Source: an uncultured Oscillospiraceae bacterium
GTDB lineage: Bacteria > Bacillota > Clostridia > Oscillospirales > Oscillospiraceae
Direction of reading: 5' to 3'
Length of the DNA: 16,165 nucleotides
NCBI GenBank assembly: GCA_934589835.1
Contig: CAKTOK010000036.1
Location: forward strand, 1-16,165
Positions 1 through 5,718 of the stretch are shown one piece after another (position 1 is the stretch's first letter; every line of letters starts with the position of its first letter). Below the pieces are notes generated by a model that saw only the letters and a list, made by a program, of their open reading frames with translations, was not told the origin of the DNA and searched no databases. The translations under genes were made by a program, and so were the position numbers.

Positions 1-288
1 TGGTTTGAGCAGTTCCGTCATGGCGATCCAGCAAACCGTGATTTTCAGAAACGCCTGATTGATACATTTGTAAACGCCGTGTATGTGTTCGATGATAAAC
101 TGGTCTTGACCTACAACTATCAACATGGGACGCAGACAATTTCGCTTGACGAGATCGAATCGGCGCTGAGTTCGGATTTTGATGGGGCTACTCCACCAAA
201 TCCAAAACCCGCCAGACCGCAACGGTCAGGCGGGTTTTCCTTTTGTTTCCAAGCACTTCCGGCGCTTTCTCGGTCCAAAGCCGCGTGA
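1..288 (+). CDS. large serine recombinase, C-terminal tail (partial)
   Basis: The reading frame is open from base 1 to a TGA at 286-288, giving 95 residues without a start, so the gene begins left of the window. The stretch from WFEQFRHGD through RLIDTFVNAVYVFDDKLVLTYNY is the typical C-terminal segment of large serine recombinases of Firmicute integrative elements and phages, just after the zinc-ribbon/coiled-coil region. The catalytic resolvase domain is not visible. The enzyme would catalyse integration and excision of a mobile element. Roughly the last 30 residues, after ATPPN, are encoded by a perfect terminator hairpin (204-245) and sequence beyond it, so they look like non-conserved read-through rather than part of the fold. 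Such genes usually sit next to the attachment site, so the element edge may lie between about 180 and 390. The family call is by recognition of the motif and is fairly safe; the function of this copy is unknown. Confidence 0.8.
   Translation, partial: WFEQFRHGDPANRDFQKRLIDTFVNAVYVFDDKLVLTYNYQHGTQTISLDEIESALSSDFDGATPPNPKPARPQRSGGFSFCFQALPALSRSKAA
204..245 (+). terminator. Rho-independent terminator after the recombinase
   Basis: A 10-bp perfect stem (204-213 with 229-238), one A-A mismatch, then a further 5-bp stem (215-219 with 223-227) around a CAA loop, followed by a T-rich tract to 245. It lies inside the open frame of the recombinase, 40 bases before that frame's stop codon. Confidence 0.8.
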
Positions 289-389
289 AAACCATCCACG
301 CCTGCGGACAGATTTCCGGTCGCGAAAGACGCATTTTGACAACGGAATCTATTTTTGCCGGTGCTTTTGGCCGAGGCCGATTTTTCCCT

Positions 390-418
390 TTGCCAACCAT
401 TGGGACAACTGCTATAAT
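390..418 (+). promoter_or_regulatory. sigma-A-type promoter of the 468-818 gene
   Basis: TTGCCA at 390-395 and a consensus TATAAT at 413-418 are separated by 17 bases. Transcription would start near 425, leaving a leader of about 43 bases before the ATG at 468. The stretch 289-389 before it shows no gene; only short unsupported frames cross it. Confidence 0.75.
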
Positions 419-467
419 GTACGCGTCAGGCTGTCGTTTCCAAACATACAGAAAAGGAGTACCTCAA

Positions 468-818
468 ATGGTGGAATCAAAGATCTATATCGGGCTGAAC
501 GATCTCACCACGAACACGCAGCTCTTCGCGAACGAGAAATATGTCCGCATCCTCCGCAGCGTGTGCTATTCCTATAAGGTGCCGTTTTCCTTTCAGGTGC
601 AGGAGGGCGGCTACCTCTACGAAAGCGGGGAATACGCACGGGAGACCAGTCTGGTCCTCACCCTGATCGACGCTGATAAGGCCGTCGTCGATGATATCGC
701 CAGAGATTTGTGCGCTTTTTTCCATCAAGAATCCGTTTTGGTCACCGAGAATCCGATACAGGCGCATTTTGTCCGGGAAACGCTGGACTTCGGCAGCTCA
801 GGATCGGACGCTCCCTAG
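468..818 (+). CDS. conserved-looking small protein of unknown function
   Basis: This encodes 116 residues starting MVESKIYIGLNDLTT. The ATG at 468 is chosen over an upstream in-frame ATG at 243 because an AAGGAG ribosome site (454-459) precedes it at good spacing and the promoter at 390-418 lies inside the longer frame. The protein is soluble, with no signal peptide or membrane segment. It alternates predicted strands (KIYIGLND, FSFQVQEGGYLYE, SLVLTLI, SVLVTEN) with a helix rich in hydrophobics near residues 70-85 (VVDDIARDLCAFFHQ), which suggests a small alpha/beta fold of ferredoxin-like or DUF3574-like type. I do not recognise the family with confidence and assign no function. It is a single gene, convergent with galE, sharing the 868-896 terminator with it. 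It lies directly beside the recombinase end, so whether it is host DNA or the first gene of an element cannot be told here. Confidence 0.75.
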   Translation: MVESKIYIGLNDLTTNTQLFANEKYVRILRSVCYSYKVPFSFQVQEGGYLYESGEYARETSLVLTLIDADKAVVDDIARDLCAFFHQESVLVTENPIQAHFVRETLDFGSSGSDAP

Positions 819-867
819 ACGACCGTCTCCGGCCCGCCGATCCGCTCCGTTTTGCCATCGCACATAC

Positions 868-896
868 AAAACCGGCTCCCGTGGGAGCCGGTTTTT
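868..896. terminator. bidirectional terminator between 468-818 and galE
   Basis: A 13-bp perfect inverted repeat (868-880 with 883-895) of the form AAAACCGGCTCCC, with T5 on the plus side and T4 on the minus side. It lies 50 bases after the stop of the upstream gene and 2 bases past the stop codon of galE, so it serves both converging transcripts. Confidence 0.85.
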
Positions 897-897
897 C

Positions 898-1902
898 TCA
901 TTTCCCCGCGTGCTGCTGCCAGCGCCATGCATCGCGGCACATATCCTCCAGCGACCGCTCCGCCCGCCAGTGCAGCATCCGCGCCGCCTTCTGCGCGTCG
1001 GCGTAGCACACTGCCACGTCACCCGCCCGCCGCGGCACGATCTCATAGGGGATGGCGACGCCGTTGGCCCGCTCAAAGGCGTGGACCAGCTCCAGTACGC
1101 TGGTGCCCCGCCCGCTCCCCAGATTGAATGCCTCCGTGCCGGTATGCTCACCGGCGTAGGCCAGTGCCGCCACATGGCCGCGGGCCAGATCCATCACATG
1201 GAGATAGTCCCGCACTCCTGTGCCGTCCGGCGTGGGATAGTCGCCGCCGAAGACGCTGAGCTTCTCCCGCAGCCCCGCCGCCACCTGCGTGATATAGGGC
1301 ATCAGGTTGTTGGGCACGCCGTTGGGCCGCTCCCCGATCAGGCCGCTCTCATGAGCGCCGATGGGATTGAAGTACCGCAGCAGCACCACGGACAGCTCCC
1401 TGTCCGCCGCAGCCGCGTCCCGCAGGATCTGCTCGATGAAAAATTTCGTCCAGCCATAGGGGTTGGTGCACCGCCCCACCGGACTGTCCTCCGTCAGCGG
1501 CATGGGCCCGTCCCCGCCGTACACCGTGGCGGAGGAGCTGAATACCAGCCGCCTGCACCCGAACTCCGCCATGACCTCCAGCAGCGTCAGCGTGGTGTCC
1601 AGATTATTGCGGTAGTACCGCACCGGCCGGCGCACCGACTCCCCCACCGCCTTGTAGCCGGCAAAATGGATGACCGCCTCGATGCCGTGGTCCGCGAACA
1701 CGCGGCGCATGGCCTTGCCGTCCGCCGCGTCCGCATCGCAGACCGTCACGGGCCGCCCCGTGATCTGCTCCAGCCGCTGGGGCACCTCCCGTCCGCTGTT
1801 GCTGAAATCGTCCGCCAGCACCACCTCATAGCCCGCCTCCATACAGGCCACCGCCGTATGGGAACCGATATAACCGGCGCCGCCGGTCAGCAGGATCGCC
1901 AT
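898..1902 (-). CDS. galE: UDP-glucose 4-epimerase GalE
   Basis: The 334-residue protein is of normal GalE length. It interconverts UDP-glucose and UDP-galactose in the cytoplasm, using bound NAD, for the Leloir pathway and for galactose-containing surface polymers. It shows the N-terminal Rossmann motif GGAGYIGS (residues 7-14), DDFSNS after the second strand, the SSSATVYG segment (122-129, catalytic Ser/Thr at 124-126) and the catalytic Y149-x3-K153 pair in NPYGWTK. The RYFNPIGAH segment at 176-184 and the NLGSGRGTSVLELV segment near 260-273 are also standard. The start at 1902 (MAILLTGG) is preferred over an in-frame ATG at 1962. It has an AAGGGGGGAG ribosome site, it begins exactly at the Rossmann fold, and the 1934-1962 promoter would overlap the longer version. 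It is a single gene, divergent from the panT-coaX pair. Confidence 0.96.
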   Translation of the reverse strand: MAILLTGGAGYIGSHTAVACMEAGYEVVLADDFSNSGREVPQRLEQITGRPVTVCDADAADGKAMRRVFADHGIEAVIHFAGYKAVGESVRRPVRYYRNNLDTTLTLLEVMAEFGCRRLVFSSSATVYGGDGPMPLTEDSPVGRCTNPYGWTKFFIEQILRDAAAADRELSVVLLRYFNPIGAHESGLIGERPNGVPNNLMPYITQVAAGLREKLSVFGGDYPTPDGTGVRDYLHVMDLARGHVAALAYAGEHTGTEAFNLGSGRGTSVLELVHAFERANGVAIPYEIVPRRAGDVAVCYADAQKAARMLHWRAERSLEDMCRDAWRWQQHAGK

Positions 1903-1933
1903 CGTGATCTCCCCCCTTCGTTCGATTGCTCCC

Positions 1934-1962
1934 ATCATACCGTTACCCGCCGCTTCTGTCAA
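1934..1962 (-). promoter_or_regulatory. galE promoter
   Basis: Reading the minus strand, a perfect TTGACA (1962-1957) is followed after 17 bases by TATGAT (1939-1934). Transcription should start near 1927, giving a leader of about 25 bases before the galE ATG. This is the best-matching promoter in the window. Confidence 0.85.
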
Positions 1963-2000
1963 GAAACGGCCTTGGGCACAAGCGGGAATTTGTTACTATT

Positions 2001-2029
2001 TTGCTCTTGCAAATCCAAAAAATTATAGT
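2001..2029 (+). promoter_or_regulatory. promoter of the panT-coaX pair
   Basis: TTGCTC (2001-2006) and TATAGT (2024-2029) are spaced by 17 bases. The site lies 60 bases upstream of the first gene and is divergent from the galE promoter. The short leader shows no riboswitch-like structure that I can see. Confidence 0.6.
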
Positions 2030-2088
2030 ATCATTATGACACGCGCCGCACTCTGCTGGACGGAGGCGGCAGCAGGAGGTAAATAAAT

Positions 2089-2757
2089 ATGAATCAGGAA
2101 ACAAAGCGCACGCGTTTCTCCGTGCACGATCTGGTGCAGCTGTCTGTGCTCATCGCCATCATGCTTCTGTTGGAGCTGACGGGTCTGGGCATGATCAAGA
2201 CCGCCGGTCTGGAGATCACCATCATGCTGGTACCCGTCATCGTGGGCGCCATCGTCATGGGCCCCGCCGCCGGCGCCCTGCTGGGCGGCGTGTTCGGTCT
2301 CATCAGCTTCTGGGAATGCTTCGGCAAAAGCTCCTTCGGCGTGGTGCTGCTGGGCATCAACCCCGTCGCCACCTTTGCCGTCTGCGTGCCCACCCGCATT
2401 CTGGCGGGCTGGATCTGTGGTATGGTATTTCAGGCCCTGCGTAAGGTGGACAAAAGCCGCCTGTGGTCCTTCGGCGCCGCCGGTCTGTGCGGTGCGCTGT
2501 GCAACACGGCGTTCTTTATGAGCACCCTGTGCCTGTGCTTCTACCACACGGACTTCATTCAAAACTTCGTGCAGGCTCTGGGCAGCCCCAATGCGTTCCT
2601 GTTCATCATCGCCTTTGTGGGCATCAACGGTCTGGTGGAAGCCATCGTCTGCTTCTTCACCGGTGCCGTCATCGCTAAGGCCGTGGTGTTCAGCAGCGGC
2701 AAGCTGGCCGCCCGCAAGACCGCTGTGCAGAATGGAAGCGGGGTAAAAACGCTATGA
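2089..2757 (+). CDS. panT: ECF transporter S component, probably pantothenate (PanT)
   Basis: This is a 222-residue integral membrane protein of the size and shape of ECF-transporter substrate-binding (S) components. About six hydrophobic segments can be placed at roughly residues 14-35, 42-58, 60-76, 84-112, 127-151 and 168-200. There is a short basic N-terminus (KRTRFSVHDLVQ) and a basic C-terminal tail. S components bind a vitamin and work with a shared EcfT-EcfA-EcfA' module, which is not encoded here. The ligand is inferred from context: the gene overlaps coaX by four bases (ATGA), and pantothenate is the substrate of that kinase. A strong GGAGGT ribosome site sits 8 bases before the ATG. 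Membership of the S-component family is confident; the pantothenate assignment rests on the neighbour and is moderate. Other vitamins cannot be excluded from sequence alone. Confidence 0.82.
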   Translation: MNQETKRTRFSVHDLVQLSVLIAIMLLLELTGLGMIKTAGLEITIMLVPVIVGAIVMGPAAGALLGGVFGLISFWECFGKSSFGVVLLGINPVATFAVCVPTRILAGWICGMVFQALRKVDKSRLWSFGAAGLCGALCNTAFFMSTLCLCFYHTDFIQNFVQALGSPNAFLFIIAFVGINGLVEAIVCFFTGAVIAKAVVFSSGKLAARKTAVQNGSGVKTL

Positions 2758-3518
2758 TCCTTGCGCTGGACGTCGGAAACACCCATATCGTCATGGGCTG
2801 CATGGAGGGCCGCGCCATCCGCTATCGCTGCCGTCTGGCCACCAACCGTCTGGCCACCGGCGCGGAATACGCCGTCACCATCAGCCGTCTGCTGGAATTT
2901 GCCCATATCGCCCCTGACGCCTTTGACGGAGCCATTCTCTCCTCCGTTGTGCCGCAGGTGGATCGCGCGCTGCGCGAAGCGGTGCGGATGCTCACCGGCG
3001 TAGAGGCCATGGTGGTGGACAACACCATCCGCTCGGACCTCACCGTGCTGCTGGATGATCCGTCCACGCTGGCCAGTGACCTGCTGGTGGCCGCCGTGGG
3101 CGCGCTGGATGTCTACCAGCCCCCTCTGATCCTTATCGACATGGGCACCGCCACCACCGTCACGGTGCTGGACGGCAACGGCGCGTTTCGCGGCGGCGCC
3201 ATCGTCCCCGGCGTCCAGCTGTCCCTGTCCGCACTGGCGTCTCACACGTCTCTGCTGCCCAACATCTCTCTGGATGCGCCGCCCCGTGCCATCGGAACCA
3301 ATACGGTGGACTGCATGAAAAGCGGCAGCATTCTTGGCTCGGCCCTGCTGCTGGACGGCATGATCGACCGCATGGAGGCGGAGCTTGGCCAAAAGGCCAC
3401 CGTGGTCGCCACCGGCGGCATTGCCCACTGCATCGCCCCCATCTGCACCCATGAGATCCTCCTCAACGAGGACCTGCTGCTGTATGGTCTGACTGTGCTA
3501 TACCAGAAAAACAGCTAA
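2754..3518 (+). CDS. coaX: type III pantothenate kinase CoaX
   Basis: The 254-residue protein phosphorylates pantothenate with ATP, the first step of coenzyme A synthesis, in the cytoplasm. It belongs to the ASKHA fold. It shows the N-terminal phosphate motif DVGNTHIVMG (residues 6-15), SSVVPQVD (63-70), the second-domain motif DMGTATT (129-135), GGAIVPGV (147-154), the TNTVDCMKSG segment (182-191) and TGGIA (220-224), all in the expected order and at normal length. The usual GADR motif reads ASDL here (107-110): the acidic residue D109 is kept, but the arginine is replaced. The start overlaps the stop of the transporter gene (ATGA), which points to translational coupling. The stop codon merges into the terminator at 3517-3558. 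CoaX enzymes resist feedback by CoA and are common in anaerobic Firmicutes. Confidence 0.95.
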   Translation: MILALDVGNTHIVMGCMEGRAIRYRCRLATNRLATGAEYAVTISRLLEFAHIAPDAFDGAILSSVVPQVDRALREAVRMLTGVEAMVVDNTIRSDLTVLLDDPSTLASDLLVAAVGALDVYQPPLILIDMGTATTVTVLDGNGAFRGGAIVPGVQLSLSALASHTSLLPNISLDAPPRAIGTNTVDCMKSGSILGSALLLDGMIDRMEAELGQKATVVATGGIAHCIAPICTHEILLNEDLLLYGLTVLYQKNS

Positions 3519-3558
3519 AAAGGAGGCCCCGCGCCGAATGGCGCGGGGCCTCCTTTTT
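3517..3558. terminator. bidirectional terminator between coaX and the phage endolysin gene
   Basis: A 19-bp perfect inverted repeat (3517-3535 with 3540-3558) around a GAAT loop, with A5 at one end and T5 at the other, so it works in both directions. Its left end overlaps the coaX stop codon (3516-3518) and its right end overlaps the stop codon of the minus-strand amidase (3558-3560). Confidence 0.95.
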
Positions 3559-4259
3559 CATTCGCCCAGCAGGCGGCTCCAGGTATCGCGTCCCACGATC
3601 CCATCCGCTGCCAGATCCGACGCCATCTGGAACCGCTTCACCGCTGCGGCTGTGCCGCCGCCGAAGATGCCGTCCACCGCGCCGCTGTTGTAGCCGTACC
3701 CGTTGAGCAGCGCCTGCACCGCCCGCACATGGCCGCCCGTACTGCCGCTGTGCAGCAGAGGCAAGCGCCCCGCCGCACCGCTGGTCTCCGCCCGCGCCGG
3801 TGCGGGGTCCGCCGCCGGCTGCGCCGTGCCATAGGCAATGGCGTCGAAGGGGAAGCCTGCCCCGGGACAGCCGGTGGCGTTGACGTCGCTGTGCTTCTGC
3901 ACCTGCGTCACGCCGTACTTCCGCTTCAGATAGGCCACCAGCTCCGTACCGCTCCGGCGCTGGGCCTCCGGCATCTGCTCCTTGTCGAAGCTGCCCTCGA
4001 AGCACACGCCGATGCTGTCGTAGTTGTTGCTTCCCGCGTGGGCGCCCACCGTGTCCTCCGGACGACCCCGATACACGCTGCCGTCCTTACGCACAAAGAA
4101 GTGATAGCCGATGCCCGCCCAGCCGTTGGCCAGATGCCACGCATGGATCTGGTCGGCGGTGCACGTCGCCGCTGCGGCATGGTGCAGGATGATGCGCCGC
4201 GTGCTCCCCCGTTTGGCCAGCACACCTTTCCATCGGTACGTCTTCTCGATGATCGTCAC
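3558..4259 (-). CDS. phage-type N-acetylmuramoyl-L-alanine amidase (endolysin) with peptidoglycan-binding domain
   Basis: The 233-residue endolysin cuts the amide bond between N-acetylmuramic acid and L-alanine. An Amidase_2 (T7 lysozyme/PGRP-like) domain spans about residues 10-142. Its zinc ligands are visible as the LHHAAA histidine (H26 or H27), H123 and C131 in HSDVNATGCPG, with YHFFVRKDGSVYRGR as the usual central strand. A Pro/Ala linker (about 144-165) leads to a PG_binding_1 domain (about 168-232) with the VQALLNGYGYNSGAVDGIFG signature. No signal peptide is present, as expected for release through a holin. The start is taken as GTG at 4259: it forms a GTGA overlap with the holin stop and has a GGGGGAGGA ribosome site, which the in-frame ATG at 4286 lacks. 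It is the last gene of the cassette and ends in the 3517-3558 terminator. Confidence 0.92.
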   Translation of the reverse strand: MTIIEKTYRWKGVLAKRGSTRRIILHHAAAATCTADQIHAWHLANGWAGIGYHFFVRKDGSVYRGRPEDTVGAHAGSNNYDSIGVCFEGSFDKEQMPEAQRRSGTELVAYLKRKYGVTQVQKHSDVNATGCPGAGFPFDAIAYGTAQPAADPAPARAETSGAAGRLPLLHSGSTGGHVRAVQALLNGYGYNSGAVDGIFGGGTAAAVKRFQMASDLAADGIVGRDTWSRLLGE

Positions 4260-4483
4260 GCGTCCTCCCCCTCGCAGCTTTGACACTCCCGCTTATACTG
4301 GACGGTGCTGATGCCCAGCAGCGCGCCCAGGAAGGTGGTGACCACCGCGATGGTGCCCACCACCTCCTCGGCGTAGGGCCAGCCCCAGATGCCGCTCAGG
4401 CCCCAATACAGAGCGCTGACGGCGGGCAGCACGATGGTCACGATCCATTTCAGTGCGTTATACGCTTTGTCATTCAGTTTCAT
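4256..4483 (-). CDS. phage holin, Dp-1-like family
   Basis: A 75-residue membrane protein with two hydrophobic segments, about residues 11-33 (WIVTIVLPAVSALYWGLSGIW) and 40-60 (EVVGTIAVVTTFLGALLGIS), joined by the short WGWPYAE turn. It has a charged N-terminus (MKLNDKAYNALK) and a Cys/acid-rich tail. This matches small Dp-1-type holins of Firmicute phages, which open the cytoplasmic membrane so that the endolysin reaches the wall. The ATG at 4483 is used rather than the longer in-frame start at 4684, because it has an AAAGGAA ribosome site and the longer version would run across the upstream gene. The stop overlaps the GTG of the amidase, so holin and endolysin are translationally linked. 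Confidence 0.88.
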   Translation of the reverse strand: MKLNDKAYNALKWIVTIVLPAVSALYWGLSGIWGWPYAEEVVGTIAVVTTFLGALLGISTVQYKRECQSCEGEDA

Positions 4484-4511
4484 ATCTGTTCCTTTCCGGC
4501 CATTCGGCCTG

Positions 4512-4814
4512 TTACAGCTTATGCACGGGGAGCTTGTCCACTTCCCGCATGACCCGCTTGGCCGAGCCGTTGCCTCCCATCTTTTCATACGGCTCGTAGA
4601 GATACACCCGCAGGTTCTCGTACTCGTCCTGTGTGATGTATCCCCGCTCAATGTACACCATGCCCAGATGCATGATGCGGTCATGGGCCAGCCCCACCAG
4701 CAGCCTCCGCTCCGCGCCGTTTTTCTCGCCCCGCTTGATCAGGCAGGCCCACAGCCCCGACGAAGCCAGCACCGCGCTGACGACGGCCGCCGCCGTCTGT
4801 ATCCACAGCTCCAT
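4512..4814 (-). CDS. phage-associated one-helix membrane protein of unknown function
   Basis: This encodes 100 residues: an N-terminal hydrophobic segment (about residues 4-26, WIQTAAAVVSAVLASSGLWA), a basic stretch (KRGEKNGAERR), then a soluble part with the motifs GLAHDRIMHLGMVYIERG and YITQDEYENLRVYLYEPYE, followed by GGNGSAKRVMREVDKLP. I recognise this pattern as a small protein often found just before the holin in Clostridial phages, but I know of no proven function. Its place suggests a role in lysis timing, in anchoring fibres, or as an accessory to the holin. The ATG at 4814 is preceded by GGGGAG very close by and by AAGGAGG about 12 bases up, overlapping the stop of the fibre gene; which one is used is uncertain. 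No catalytic motif is visible. Confidence 0.82.
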   Translation of the reverse strand: MELWIQTAAAVVSAVLASSGLWACLIKRGEKNGAERRLLVGLAHDRIMHLGMVYIERGYITQDEYENLRVYLYEPYEKMGGNGSAKRVMREVDKLPVHKL

Positions 4815-4831
4815 CTCCCCTGTCTTCCTCC

Positions 4832-5707
4832 TTACAGCTCCGCCGACAGGTCCAGCCAGCCGTCGGCGGTCAGGAACTCCAGCATACAGGGGGCCTGCGG
4901 CGTGAACGCCCCGCTCTCGCAGGTCAGCTGCAAGGCCACGCAGTTCTCCGCCGTACCCCACAGCACCTCCGCCGCCGTCACCGCCGTGTGCTGCCCGCCG
5001 CACCAGACGCCCAGCCCCGCCATGCTGACGGTGGGCTTCGCCCGCAGCGGCACGGGAGTGTGCAGCACCACGCGGGCCGTGGTGGCCGTCACGGCCAGTC
5101 CCGCGCCCAACAGCACGTTGTTGGTGACGCCGCTGCCGCCCTGTGCCCTGTACAGACAGCAGAACCGCTGACACCGCGCCAGCTCCTGCCCGTAGTCGGG
5201 GATCTCGTTGAGCACCCACGCGCCGCTTGCGTCCTGATGGGCCAGCGTCTGCACGCTCCCCAGCTCCAGCTTCACCGCGCGGATGGTCTGCCCCGTGGCG
5301 GTGATGGTCAGCGTCCTCGTGCTGTCGTCGTACACCGGCACGAGCTCGCCGATGCCGTTTGCCGTCAGCACCGTGGCCGTCACGGCCTGTCCCACCGCCT
5401 GCTCCAGCGTCTGGGTCAGCGTACCGTTCAGCGACACGCCGCCCTCCGTCACCGCCGCCGTACCCAGCAGCCTCCACCGGTCGATGAAGATCGCCGGCGT
5501 GCCCGCCGGTCCCCCTGGGATGACGGTGCCCTGCACGCAGGGCTGGTTCACCGGATGTACAAAATACCAGTTGTCCAGCAGGTTCCGGCTGCACGGCGGC
5601 ACGGTCAGCGCCGCGCCGAACGCCGCCTCCGTCCCGCTGTACCCCGCCTTCACCGCCGTCTCGTAGGCGCTCTCGCCCACCACTCTGCCAAGATCTACGC
5701 TGCTCAT
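4832..5707 (-). CDS. phage tail fibre / minor structural protein with carbohydrate-binding-like domain
   Basis: The 291-residue protein opens with the short phage linker motif SAYETAVKAGYSGTEAAFGAAL (about residues 13-34), usual where fibres join the tail. Next comes LLDNWYFVHPVNQ (about 43-55) and a beta-rich domain with FIDRWRL, typical of the jelly-roll, carbohydrate-module-like region of fibre proteins. The YGQELARCQRFCCLY segment (about 172-186) is the hallmark that closes this domain in many phage fibres. The rest is a beta-rich tip with several cysteines. It probably binds a cell-surface glycan of a host. A strong AAAGGAGGAG ribosome site precedes the ATG at 5707. It is 11 bases downstream of the leucine-rich-type gene. 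GC content is high, about 70%, unlike the adjoining gene's C-terminal part. The family call is good; the ligand is unknown. Confidence 0.8.
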   Translation of the reverse strand: MSSVDLGRVVGESAYETAVKAGYSGTEAAFGAALTVPPCSRNLLDNWYFVHPVNQPCVQGTVIPGGPAGTPAIFIDRWRLLGTAAVTEGGVSLNGTLTQTLEQAVGQAVTATVLTANGIGELVPVYDDSTRTLTITATGQTIRAVKLELGSVQTLAHQDASGAWVLNEIPDYGQELARCQRFCCLYRAQGGSGVTNNVLLGAGLAVTATTARVVLHTPVPLRAKPTVSMAGLGVWCGGQHTAVTAAEVLWGTAENCVALQLTCESGAFTPQAPCMLEFLTADGWLDLSAEL

Positions 5708-5718
5708 AGGCTCCTCCT

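Noticed and set aside
289..389. A tRNA or small RNA gene between the recombinase and the next promoter
   Set aside because: No cloverleaf, T-loop sequence or promoter-terminator pair is visible in this stretch.
691..2028. A 445-residue open frame on the plus strand, opposite galE
   Set aside because: Antisense shadow of a well-supported GalE; Arg/Pro/His-rich, crosses a terminator and the galE promoter.
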